Shown in pieces: positions 35,300-62,200 of a stretch of DNA of 64,000 nt. The stretch lies in the NCBI GenBank assembly GCA_963921795.1, contig OY997641.1, positions 24,754,533 to 24,818,532 of the forward strand, in the 5' to 3' direction. Numbering within the stretch: the stretch's first letter is position 1; every line of letters starts with the position of its first letter. Made by a program: the position numbers and the translations under genes. This DNA comes from Nannobrachium achirus (lineage: Eukaryota > Chordata > Actinopteri > Myctophiformes > Myctophidae). The notes beneath the pieces are model-generated. The model had not been told where the DNA came from, did no database searches, and worked only from the letters and a program-made list of their open reading frames with translations.

Positions 35300-38026
35300 A
35301 GCTGTGCCCTGAGTTTCTGACAGGTAGTAAAGTGGTCTCAGGCTGGATTAACCATTGAGCCGGTGGGACCGTTGCCAGGGGCCCTTGGCTCTCAGGGGCC
35401 ATAAGGGGTTATGGTGGAGTGTAGGGGGCCCTAAAAAATTATCGGCCAGGGGCCCTCGGGGGGGCAAACCGTCCCTGCATTCCACTACATTTCAAAGGCA
35501 AATGTTGTAGCCCACAATTGACTCCACTACTTTTCTAGGAAGGGAAAAGAACATTATGAACTTGAACTAATCACGACTTAGACTTATTTAAAAACAATGG
35601 AAATAGCAGCTTTAGTTTACATCTGCTGAATAGGCACAGAACACCTTAAAAACAGTTTTCACATACCATGTAATCCACACTAAAAGCAAACATATTCTGA
35701 TATCTAAAATCAGCAAAGTGCCCCTGTTGAGACATTTTTCTTTTGCCTTTCGGTATTAGATGCTTTATTTATCTTGTAAATTTTCTTGCAGCCGTTTAAC
35801 TAATCTTTAAATCTATTTCACATACACAGTCTCGTTGGAACCACCAACTCAGTGACCTTGGGGTGAAAGTGTCTGCTTTTAAGATTGGTAGGTCAGGTTC
35901 AACCCCCAGCCCCAGCTAATCATAAGACTACAAAAGGTATACCCAATGCCTCCCTATTTGGTATTCAACATCAATGGTTATATTGGGTTTAAATCCCTGC
36001 AACATAGGGGGTGTACTTGTACCCTAAACTATGGGCCACAAAATGGCAAGACTGCTTTCTTAAGGTACTTCTCACATAAGTAGCTAAGTACATTTACTTT
36101 GAGGTATTTTTACTTTACTGTTGTGTTTCCCATTTGAAATACTTTTCATATTATTGTATTACTTTCACTCCACTAAATTATTTGAATAAGTTGATTTTGA
36201 AATAAACACGCACACTGCACTTTTATTCTATTTATGAGGGGGGATTCTGCCAGTGCATTTCAATGGGAAAAAGTGTGCCCCCAGTAGAAGCTCACAGCTT
36301 GTAGATCTTCTCTAAGCTACAGTATATAAATGGTCAGAAATGTAAAAATGGCATTCATAAAATCGCCGTCCTAAAGTGCTGATGTCCTCATTTGTTTTTT
36401 CCATTACGCTGATTGTTGAGAGATCCAGACCAGCTTTAAACACTTTAAAGCACCACAGCAAAGCATCCAGGTGTTGCATGTTTTTAATTGGGCGGGAACA
36501 CATTTTAAATTACTCATTCATTACTACAAATGACTACAAATAAGAGGTTAATGTTGAACTGGAGATTTCACAGTGTACACAGTGTGTAACATCTAACACA
36601 AATCAAAACCCCAAGTACAAATTCAACAGTACACAACCGCAATGCATGCCGTTAAAAGTTGCTAACCACTTAGGCGCTACATAATTAGTCATACAACTAG
36701 CAGAGATAGCCGATCTACAAACTCACAACAGGACGCGTTGCGAGCTTTGCAGAACGGCTATTTCCGCTATTTTTGACAAACATGGACGCCAGGGTTAAAA
36801 TGTGGTTTAACAACACGTCTGTAGCATTAGCATTTCAGGAGTCAGTGCCTTCACCAAATAAGTTATGGTAAACCATTTAAACAAACCAAACCCAGTTTAC
36901 TTGAATGTAATGAATATTTATGTGCAACACATTTTGGCAACATAACGGGGAGGTCTTGTGAAGGAATGCCATCTGGACAATTCCTTAATGTTCATCCACA
37001 CACGAACCACCCCGACTTTATACATAATTCATATTACTACCATCTGCATCGTCACACTGGGTCTTCTATAAATTCAAGACAACCGATTTGAGGTTTTTAC
37101 TGTTGGTTGATCTTAAATCAGGTAAAATCGTAGGCCTACGTCTTTCTTCCTTTAATGGATCCATTCATTCATGCATCATGCCGGATGTACTTCGTTTCTT
37201 GGCATAATTAGTCTCGAAACATCAGCAAAATTATTTCCATCCATTTATAAATAATAAATTACTTGGCATAATTAATCGTAGTTTCAAAAAGAGAATAATG
37301 AAAAACATCATTGGCAATAGAGTTAAATCATGTTTGAATTAGTACCATCCTCCATCAATAACAAATCCCATGTAGATCACACTGGATTGTCTTAAAGTCT
37401 TTAGAATTGTTATCTGACAACCTGTCACCCAGCCACAGCTGTGGAACCTTTCTGTGTAGTGATATGTAACATTTGGCAGTTTGACGTTGGATCAAGCTAG
37501 TGTCTGGGTGCAGAGAAGGCATCCATAACATCTCGCATATCCAAAAGATCAGAGATCTCCGCCTTCCGATACCCATGGTGAAAAATCTAAATTCATTGTA
37601 GGAGGTAAAGCTGGGTGGCTGCAATTCAGAGATTTAAAAAAGAATACCTGCATTGCAGAAACAACGCAAAGACTGTATCTTTCATATTGGGACAGTATCA
37701 GGCTCGGTTTTCAAGGCAGTAGGCTTAGGGTTGTGTTCTAGCCCCTAAGTTGACTTTAGATTTCCCCAGACAGAGATCGCTAATCGTGTGGCTATGTGAG
37801 ACTACCATAACAGAATATGCATCATTAAACACCTTCTGACCTGACAACAGGCATCCTGTCATTAATAATGCCTGATTTACAGCCTGTCGCCCGACGGTGT
37901 TCCTTGGCAAAAAAATAGTCGGTGAGCGACAGTGTCATAGTAGGCTTCAGACAAGAGTGGGCCAACCTAGCAGCAGTCAAAGCAGAGAGACAAATAACTT
38001 AAAGAGACGTTTTGTCTTCCAGTGCA
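35300..38026. other. cdr2l: Gene-free region between the convergent arhgdia and cdr2l genes
   Basis: No exon is supported. It contains a GGGGCCCT-rich repeat at 35326-35480 (its ATCGGCCAGGGGCCCTCG piece recurs at 31690-31720), a weak tRNA-like box B GGTTCAACCCC at 35897-35907, and a hairpin-family copy at 36702-36773. The right part is expected to be the cdr2l 3' UTR, whose end I could not fix. Confidence 0.5.
36702..36773. repeat. Hairpin family copy with AGCAGA/CCGCT flanks
   Basis: AGCAGAGATAGCCGATCTAC-AAACTCACAAC pairs with GTTGCGAGCTTTGCAGAACG-GCTATTTCCGCT. The stem is imperfect, but the outer flank is again palindromic. Confidence 0.8.
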
Positions 38027-52301
<14,275 letters not shown>

Positions 52302-53616
52302 CGATGGAGACGGTGGTTTCACCGGCGTCTTCTGGCCATGCAGACTGACTGAGTGCTCTGTCTGTCTGCTGATCAAGATGATGACGGCTGGCTCCGGAAG
52401 ACAGCGAACGCACACACACAAAAAGCCCTTTCCGACGCAGCCTCCCTGACTGCCGGCGGTTAACCCTTTACCGCTGGAAGCCTGGCTGGAACCCCTGTTC
52501 TATTCAGCGCACCTGCTCCCTGTAACAGCCGAGCATCTGCTGTGATCCGACGGACAAAACCCCAAACCTTTGCCCGGTTCAATCAAATGGGAATTACGAC
52601 CTGCTTGCGATAAATACAAGTGTCATTTCTGATTCTGAATGACTTCGGACGAACAACAACAAAATATTATATTGTTTTGTTGTTCTATGTATTCTTGTAT
52701 CAATGGCCCTCCAGTCCACACAGACGTTTGCCAATCAGCCAGTGGAAAATGAGTGGATGAGAAAATGTGTGCCAGCACGGATGATGTCACTCCGTGCAGC
52801 CCGATTCATATTTGGTCGTACGACGGTGTGCGTCGGTGTCCCGTCATGCCGAAATTAGCCGGGCAGCCATGGCAGACGTACAAGCTCACAGCGCGTCGCG
52901 TTAGACGCGTCGTGAGCTTGTATATCTACTATTTTCTTCCCAGCTGTTTCAATGGATACGCCTCATGGCTACTCAGGGGCCAATCAGCAAAATACCAAGT
53001 CCAAGGGCAGGGGGGCCGCAAGCAAAAAAATACGGTCCTATCCTATTTTGGACACATTTGTAACACACTAGCACTACCCTACAACACATGACTACAAGTC
53101 TAAAATGTAGGAAACACACAAAACAGACTAATTTCCATATACGGCCAAACCTCATTGAACAAAAAGATTGTCATGGAAATGATTACGTTTCTTCTTTTGG
53201 AACAAACAAAATAGCACAAGAGACACAAATAGTTTCCTAGGGGTTTTGGAGAGAAACTGAAAAATGACATCAGAAATTATTTGTCCACACTGAAAGTAGA
53301 CAAAATATATTTTTATTCTGTGTGACCATGACGGGCCACATAGACATGCTGCAGGGTCCAGGGCCGCAGGTTGAATATCGCTGTGCTAGAGCGTGCTTTG
53401 CGCCGATGTCTCTTCTCTTCCATGCCCCCGGTCCCCTGGGCTGGGGGTCCACTCACTGTATGAGAACCTAATTGTCCACACATAGTCTAGGCCCGTTGGA
53501 CTTGTGCATAATATAACCCCTATAATAAATCAAGACTCCTGCAAGCTGCAAGCACCCGTTAATGAATTGACAAAGAGAGACGCCTCACACAGCAGGACTG
53601 ACACACAGCATTGGAT
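52302..53616. other. Region between cdr2l start and recql5 3' end
   Basis: Upstream of cdr2l the sequence 52302-52560 is GC-richer than its surroundings and is the expected 5' leader and promoter; no clear TATA is seen. A hairpin-family copy lies at 52871-52936. No gene between. Confidence 0.45.
52871..52936. repeat. Hairpin family copy
   Basis: GCAGACGTACAAGCTCACAG-CGCGTCGCG and GACGCGTCGTGAGCTTGTAT-ATCTACTATTTTC. The right flank is present; the left AATAGC is lost (reads CCATGGCAG). Confidence 0.85.
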
Positions 53617-53622
53617 TTTATT
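53617..53622 (-). terminator. recql5: Candidate polyadenylation signal of recql5
   Basis: TTTATT on the + strand is AATAAA on the - strand, about 760 bp after the recql5 stop codon at 54385-54387. It lies in the right orientation, with a C/T-rich upstream context. Confidence 0.5.
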
Positions 53623-54384
53623 GTAAACATTTAGGAGCAAACAGTTACTGCTAAGTATCTCTTTGCATGGCAGGCCCTCGCGCTTCATTAGTGCTTCAAA
53701 AGTGCTCTTTGGATTTCATTCGATGACTTGAGCCTAATTTATAGTTCCTTGTGCAACAACGTAATAAATTAGGCTTTAAAATGAGACAGAAGGTGGCATC
53801 TAGAAGTCTGTCCCCCCAACAGGCACTCAGTGAACCACAATGTCCAGCAGGAAACACCACCAACCACTAATTCCCTACATCATTTTTTTGCAGGTCTTCA
53901 AATAATAAAACTGAAAAGCCCACTGTCTGTGTCCAGAGTCCATCAACAAAGAATACAAAAAGATGTTACATTTTTTTTAAATGAAATATAAACACATATA
54001 AAGACTGTCGGTCAGTGTTGCACTCATTAGTTCCTCTGTTCTGCATTCAAGCAGTGAAAGTCCGTGTACCAGCAGCCCTAAGAACTGTCACTCCTGCCAA
54101 ACACAGTAAGGCCTGGTCTTCGTCTGTAGCCAGAGCTCAGTCTGGCTACTAGTGAGTAGTGTACTGTATAGTGTATGCTAAACCTGTTTTATTGCTTCAT
54201 TATTGGGATGCACTTAAGATAGCAGCAACAAGGCTGGAAACAGTGAGCATGTAGCAGCAAATCATGTTGGTCAGTAAAGGCTTGTGTAAAAGCCTCGGGT
54301 GGATTGATGGTTCAAGTCGGGAGGCACTGACGAAGAGGATGGTCTCTGAATTACTGCGTTTCCCCTCCTATCACCCTCTCGTTC

Positions 54385-57300
54385 CTAGGAGTTGTCGGAC
54401 CTATCGAGTCTTTTGAGGTCCTTCCAGTCGACCTCGCTTTCACATCGCTTCACGCTGCTGAAGAACTTCTTCACCAGAGCCTTCACCTCCACTTTCACTG
54501 TTAGACAAAAAAAAAAGCATGCATTAAGCTTCATTTACACTCCCATCACGTGGCAGTGTCGCTTGCTGACAAAAGCTGCTCTTCAAGCTTACAGTTTATA
54601 CCGCCAGGCTTGAGGTTATCGTGAAGATCAACCCTTGTCAGCAATCAACATACAAAAGAGTATAAACAAGGCTTTAGATCAGGGGTTTTCAACCCCTTTT
54701 CACATCAAATTCAAGGTCCATTACGTATTCGGCATTTGAGCCAAAGACCACCATTTAATGAGATTTGGCCTCTCGGACCCAAAACATGGGAGTATTTTGT
54801 TGTCGTTGGAGAGATAACATGTCAATCAAAATAACAATTCTTCAAAATTCTGTAATTGTGTAGAGTAGATTTCTTGGAAATTAAGTAATGCACATGTTTA
54901 ACAATAAGTTAACTTAAAGGGATATTCCACTTTCAAAAAACGTTTGGTCATTGTATGGTCTAATCAGGCTTGTATGAACACCCTGAACAGTTTTTAATTT
55001 GCTTCATTCAGTATTTAGATATTTGATGTAAATGTTACCAGCTCCAACACGCCCAGGCCCTCTCCACATACACACCCATTGTAACTTCAAACTCCATTTT
55101 AACCATGATAGATTCATTAAAAACAATAACCTTTTTCTTTTCAATTTTCAATAACCTTTTTCTTTTATTTTTAATAATTCTTTGGGAAAATGGAAAACAT
55201 TAAATACAATAATATTTTATTGAAAATAAATGAAAAAGGTTATTGAAAAAACACGGTCTGCTCACATATTAGGAGGGTATTGTGAGTCACCAGAAAAAAT
55301 AATGGGTGTTTTTAATGAATCTATCATGGTTAAAATGGAGTTTGAAGTTACAATGGGTGTGTATGTGGAGAGGGCCTGGGCGTGTTGGAGCTGGTAACAT
55401 TTACATCAAATATCTAAATACTGAATGAAGCAAATTAAAAACTGTTCAGGGTGTTCATACAAGCCTGATTAGACCATACAATGACCAAAAGTTTTTTGAA
55501 AGTGGAATATCCCTTTAAGAGCGTAAAATGTGACCAAATGGACCCTTACGGGTCATTTTACACAGGTCCGTTTGGTTACCAACTCTCCATCATTTAGCTG
55601 GGGACTACCTGGTCTCCAGCTAAATGGTGAGGCTCCTTGGGCCACTGGTTGAGAACCACTGCTTTAGATTCTCACCCTCAAGTGCAACTAGGCCTTTTAT
55701 ATTTGACTCCCTCCTTACCTTGACCTCTACCCCGACTCCTCCCCTCTGAAAGAAGGTGGGACAAGTAACGGGCAAATGACTTGAACAGCTCCTAAAAAAA
55801 ATGAAAACAAGGGAAATATAGCAGTATATCATTCAAGCATTCACGCTTCACTTTTGGTGACCGATTATTGTATTGCTAAAATGTGATTAAATATATTTTC
55901 TGTCGATCGCTTAATTGATTACCAGATTAATAATCACCCCTTAAAAATAAAATAAAAGGTTGACTCCGGTCAGACGTCTCTCGCTCTCACCTTGGTGGCA
56001 AACTTCCCCTGAGAGTAAAATGGGTCCAGGCAGCGCACAACAATGTCAGCCACTTCCTTCTTGGTGGCAGGCTTGGGGGGGTCATTAGACAGGTCCAGTA
56101 TGCTCTCCTGTACAGTGGGGTTAAAGGTCACCTTCCGCTTGCCTCCTTGCTCCTGGGTGGTGCGGCTACGCTTTGATGGAGGGGAAGACTCCTTGTTGGC
56201 TTTCCTGGCATCTGACAACTGGAAGACGCAAGTGTATCACATCAGCACCAATGCCACTGAAATCACATTCAGGTTTTCACCTGAATTCTATCATTCTATC
56301 GCAGTCACGTCCAGTCTACGTAAAAAAACATGTTTAAAGTGTGATCATATTTTGATGTACTCTTAAAAATATATCATTCACTTATAGTCAAGAATTACCT
56401 ACCCTTTCTATTAGAGGTGATTTAGATTTTTCTTCAAGTATATTTGGCCTGTGTAAGACACAAATTATTTATTTTGAATAAGTGAGAGCAGACAATGACT
56501 TTAATGCAACTTTGATAAGCTGGAACAATAACGGCATCTTACTCTGTAGCCCGTAGGGGATTCTCTTGAATAAGTTCCATCTGTTCAGATTTAAAAACAT
56601 TCTCGTCATCATCATCATCGTCTTCTTCGTCACCCAGACAAATTACTTCTGTTTTCATGTCCTTTGTGTCGTTGGCAGTGTCCTCTATAACTGGTTCAAT
56701 AGGACTGGTATCCATGGTATCAATAGAAATAGCATCCAGAGTGGTTTCCTCAGAGGCGGGTGAACATTCCGCCGCGGGGCTCAAAGCACCAGTCCTACAC
56801 AACGAGGTACTGGTAGTGGTGTGGCTCATTCCCGTGTCAGACTCTGCCTCCCGGCATTTCTCCGGTTGTGGCTTCTTTCCGAAGTACAGGGAAATGTTGC
56901 GCGAGTTTTTGGCGGCCTCCGCTAGCTTCTGCTGCTTCTTGCTCAGGGCCTTGGTGGGGCTGTTCAGAGACGCAGCCACAGCACTGGCCTTGGCTCTGAT
57001 GGACGACGTCACAGCCGAACACGCGTCCGTCTTTGACTCTTCTTTCCCGCCCTTCTCTTTCTTCTCGTCCTCTTCCTTGCTAGCTGGCTGTCCAGAGCCT
57101 CCCAGGCTGTGGGAGCAGAACCCTCCTCCCTGGTCGGAGGACGCCAGCAGCTCCCTGGCTGTTTGGAACGGGTTGGAAGAGCCCCTCAGGCCAGCTCCTA
57201 TTCTCTTACGCTTCAACTAGTGGGAAACAGACACAGACACATTTCAACCAGCATTGGAGGGAAAACAATAAACTACAAATGCTATATGAAACTTGTGTTG

Positions 57301-58417
57301 TTTAATACTAAAACTATGGCGAAAAATGTTTGTCGACTACCTTTTAAATAAAAACTAGACTATGAAGACTTAATCCATGACTAAATATATTTCAAATGGT
57401 TGAAATGTATATAGGGCTGGGCTGAAGTGGTGGTTAATGTATATTTTGTGATAATAATCAAAATCTTACAAAGTAACTACTAGTAACTAAAGTTTTCAAA
57501 TAAATGTAGTGGAGTAAAAGCACAATATCTGGATCCGATATGTAGTGGAGCAGAAGTAAAAGTATTGGAAATTGGAAATACTCAAGTAAAGTACAAATAC
57601 CTCGGGAATTGTACTTAAGCACAGCACTTGAGTAAATGTTCTCTTAGTTAAGCCCTTTGCACTCAGGACAGTTGCGTTTTTTTTCGTTTGCTGCATGAAT
57701 AAAACGCATTAGATTTGGTGTGCAATGCTGTGCGGAATTGGCGCTGCGGATCCCAAAAGTAGTCATAAAAGGAGTGATGAGTTTTTTACCACATGCGACA
57801 AGACACACGAATCGAACTGGGTTCGATCGAGAAAAAAACGCACGGCCGCAGCCACTCCTCGCACGGCTAATTCGGATCCGGTGTGTATGAAGTCGTAGAG
57901 AATCATTGTTTTCTTTTTAAAAAATGAAATTGTCCGTTTTATCCGTGTGGATAAACGCGCCTATGTGCAAAGGGCTTTACTTTACATCGCTGCGTCTCAC
58001 CGAGTAGACCTGAGAGGCAGACGTGAAGCCAAGCTCCTCCCCCAGGCAGGAGGAAGAGGAGGAGGCTTCTTCCTCTTTGGGGGGTTTCCTCTCCTGCTCC
58101 GGGACATCAGGGGTGTCCATGCAGGTCCCACCCTCTCCTCCTTTATCTCCTGGTGGAGCCGCCGCGCCTTTCTTCAACTCCATTACCTTCCCAATAAAAG
58201 ACGGGTTAAGTGATTTCCCCCGTAAAGTATAGTGTACAGTATAATAAACAAATTGGGGAATAAAGATGGGCTAGGTCAGTGGGTCCCAAACTTTTCAGAT
58301 CGCGACCCGAAAGAGAGAGATTAGACGTTTGCCCGGGACCCATACTAGTGAAAATAGCAGAGTGTTGCGTGAGTGCTGCTTGTTGATTGGCTAATTTCAC
58401 TACTTCTGCGCGCACGC

Positions 58418-58472
<55 letters not shown>

Positions 58473-59215
58473 TATATATATATCCTTTTTGTTTTTTGTA
58501 TGTAGGAAAATAAAATGGGATTTTTACTGATACACTGGCTAGGTCATTTCCCCATCAAACATAAGGGTTGGATGGGGTTATTGACCTATCAAGTACAGTG
58601 TAAGTGTACTGTATAACAAAGGAGCAGAATGGCTGAGAGTTACTTTCTTCAGGACGGCTGCTTTGTACAGGTTGGAGGACCTGCTGCTCTTGAACAGCTC
58701 ATATTCAGCATCAACTGCCATGGAGAGGAGGTCACTGTGTGGAGGGGAGAGCAGAATGGATGTGTATTTTCATAGCACGTCTCAATGGTAATTCAAAAAT
58801 ATTTACAAAACGCATGAAGCGAAACAGGCATTTAATAATAGATAGATAATACAAAACTTTAAATAGAACAGAGAAGAGTGTTGTTTTTCATTTGATAAAA
58901 AGGTAGTGGAGAAATAAATACAGTATGTTTAACAAAATGTATAGAACATAGTTTAGATGTGTGATATACTAAGAACTTGATTCCAAACACATGTCTAGAG
59001 TTGCAACAAAAAACTTGTTTATTCTCACACTCCGTCACTTTGAAATAAAGACAGAAATAAACTTAAACGGCTAAATGCCAAGAACACCATCCTCACAGTC
59101 ACAAAGTCTGTCTCTCCACTCAAAAAGACCTGTCGCTGATTACCCAACATCCTTAAATAACCATGGCCACCTTGGCCTTGAACTTGGAAGTGACGTCATC
59201 AATAAAATAAGAACA

Positions 59216-59263
<48 letters not shown>

Positions 59264-62200
59264 TGTCAAAAAAAATAATAAGTCAACCAAATAAGTCATA
59301 CAAATTTCATTTATAAATCAGTGATACTTCATTTGAGGCCGGTGTGTTTATATCAGTGGTTCTCAACGTGCGGTCCAGGGACCTTCAGGGTTCTAAATGG
59401 ACTCTTATAGGTCTGTAACTCTATGGGGGTTCTTGAAATGAAAAGGTCTAAATCAGGGGTCTTTAACAGGGGGTCCGGGACCCCTTGGGGGTCCTTAAGT
59501 TACTACAGGGGGGCCGCCAAATCTTTGTGTGATAGGATAATTCTTTTAAATTAACAACTTGAACCCTCGCATCCCTATTCCAAGGAGAACTTTAGCAAAA
59601 ACTAGCAGATCTACAATCTCTAAACGCCTCGCGCAGAGCTTGTAGAACGGCTATTTTCGGCAAATAGATTTGGTATAGAGGTAAAAAAGAGCAGACCAAG
59701 TACGTAGTGAAAGGTCAGGTTTTCAAAATATCTACGATTTAAGTGGTTAAATGTCTTAAAATACATGTAAATGAACATGAATCCAACATAGACTGATGAC
59801 AGTGCTGTCAAACAAGTCTATGAATCTATATACTGTATGAATGAAGTCGATGAAAATCTGCATCACACATTTATACAATATGTAGAGGGGGTCCCTGCTT
59901 CATCTCTCTCTCAGCTAAGGGGTCCTTGGCCTGAAAACATTGAAGACCCCTGGTCTAAATGAAAAGGTCTGAACCAATGTGCGATTACCTCCATGAGTGG
60001 TCTGCCCTCTGCTGGCTGCTCAGCGCATCTTGCAAGAGAGACACACAGTGCTCTCTGGCCTGAAATATATTGAAACTTGGTTTGAGTATTTTAAATCTTG
60101 AGCTCTGACCAACGTTTTGGTAATACTTTTCTTAAAGGTTGCCTCTATAAAACATTATTATAATCACATTTGTAATGCATTATAATGCGCATATATGGCA
60201 GAGAAAAAATATTCAAAGACTTGCACAAATGTTCACGATTATTCAAAAATAGCTGAACTACAAGCTCGCAGTGCGGCACCATATCTTCTATTTTTTGATG
60301 GTTAAAGCATAAAAGTAAAGTGTTATCTGGTAGTAGTTGTGCTGTTCCACTGAGTTTATAATGCATTATCAAAAATACTTATAACACGTTATAACCATTG
60401 TTATAAGTTGTCATACATGATCATACATATGTGTAACTTGTGTTATGATGCCCTATAAGCGCATTATAATGCATTATAAAAGCGATATAATACGTTATAG
60501 AGGCAACCTTTAAGTAAAATGTTACCAACTTTTTTTAATTTAAAATAAACACTGTAGGAAGTATATCTGTATTGCGGGGGTTAAAAAGAAATAATCAAAT
60601 GAATGTTTGATCAGAAAGACATTAGTCAAATAGTATAATAACCATGTTCCACTCAAACCCTTTGGGAATAGTCAAAGAAATGTTTAAAAACTGTAAATTA
60701 ACGAGAATCTAGCCGGAAACCAAGTTAAACTATACAATGTACATGCAAGTGCATTGGAAAATACACTATATATATTGTTTGAAATGCATTTAGTCATATT
60801 CATCTTAAGCCAAATTCTAGCCATTATGCACAATTAGTAAAAATCTATTTCAGAATTTACTGTATTTATATTCTTTTGGCAATGTGTTACATGAGCTGGC
60901 TAAAAGCTTTATGTAATGCCAAGATGCACCACACAGTGGCAGAAAACATCTTAGTTTAAAGTAATGTGATTTACTGTAATTCATGCTGTGCTATATATGA
61001 TAACCCATTCAGAACATGACACTACAGTATGTGTCATGTGTCACATTTAACCGTTTGTAATTTTTTAAGTTTGTTGGAAACAAGCGTCGTCCTTATTGTA
61101 ATTGTATCCATTTTGGCGCTTTTAATGTTGATGCTGGCTGTATGCTTTTAACTGTCGGCAATAAAATATTCAGCCTAATTTCAGGGACATAAAACCATAC
61201 CCAACAACAGGAGCAGCTAACCTCTTTAAGCACGCTATGATCTTATACAGTCACGTATGACCCCTTTGTTTGAAACCCATCGTCTCTTTACAGACATTAA
61301 AACATTTGAGAGAAAGCCCAATAGTTATCAACACTGTCCTATAGTTCAGTACAGTTTATTTAATTTTGATAAAGGTTTTAAATGGACTTGCACCACCCCC
61401 ACTGAGTCAGTTCACAGGGCAGATGGACACAGACGTAGCACGTTTGGACAAACGGTCTTCTCTGTTCCCACTACTGGAACAGATTCCCACCGAAGCAAGA
61501 GAGAGCACCAATTATGTAACTTTTAAATTCAAACTTGAATCTATCTCTTGAAAAAAGATGGCTTAAAGCTAACTTTGATTTGCAATCAAATGTAATTGTT
61601 GTAACTTTTCTTTATATAATATATATACTTTTGTAATGTTTTGTTTCTCTGGCGCATTCACATCAATGTTTTGATTGATGTGTGCATTGTCCCTGGTTAA
61701 TAAATAAAATAACTAAATGAATGAATGAAAGAACAAGCAGCCATACATTAGCGTTTCAAAAGGGCACTGTGAGTCACTGTAATGCTATGGAGGTGTTAAT
61801 TGACAGGGCAAGCATGAGGAATGTGTCGAGTCCCTTCTATAACATTGCTGTGTTACGTGTGTGAGTAACATTACCTTCACTGTGAGCCTGGGAATCCTCT
61901 GGCTGCTGGCGTCTCTGAGGGGGCAGTCGTCATCTACAGTACAAACACCAACATTAGTTACATCAGAACACGTGTTGCATCATGCAAGGATGTGCCAGCT
62001 AGCAACCTTGTACAGTTATTAAAACTAAGACCTAAGGTCAATTCTACAAATGCCTTCTACTAAATCACACTTTCAAGATTTTGAGCTTGTGTAGTGCTGC
62101 AAATAACACTATGGTTTTGACTCACAGTACTACAGAGAGTTCTACAAACTGGTTAAATTTCAAGGACCCCCCAGTCTGACATGCATTAAGGCTATGAACC

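Noticed and set aside
56657..57220. 187-codon + strand frame
   Set aside because: Antisense to the large recql5 exon 6; no protein features.
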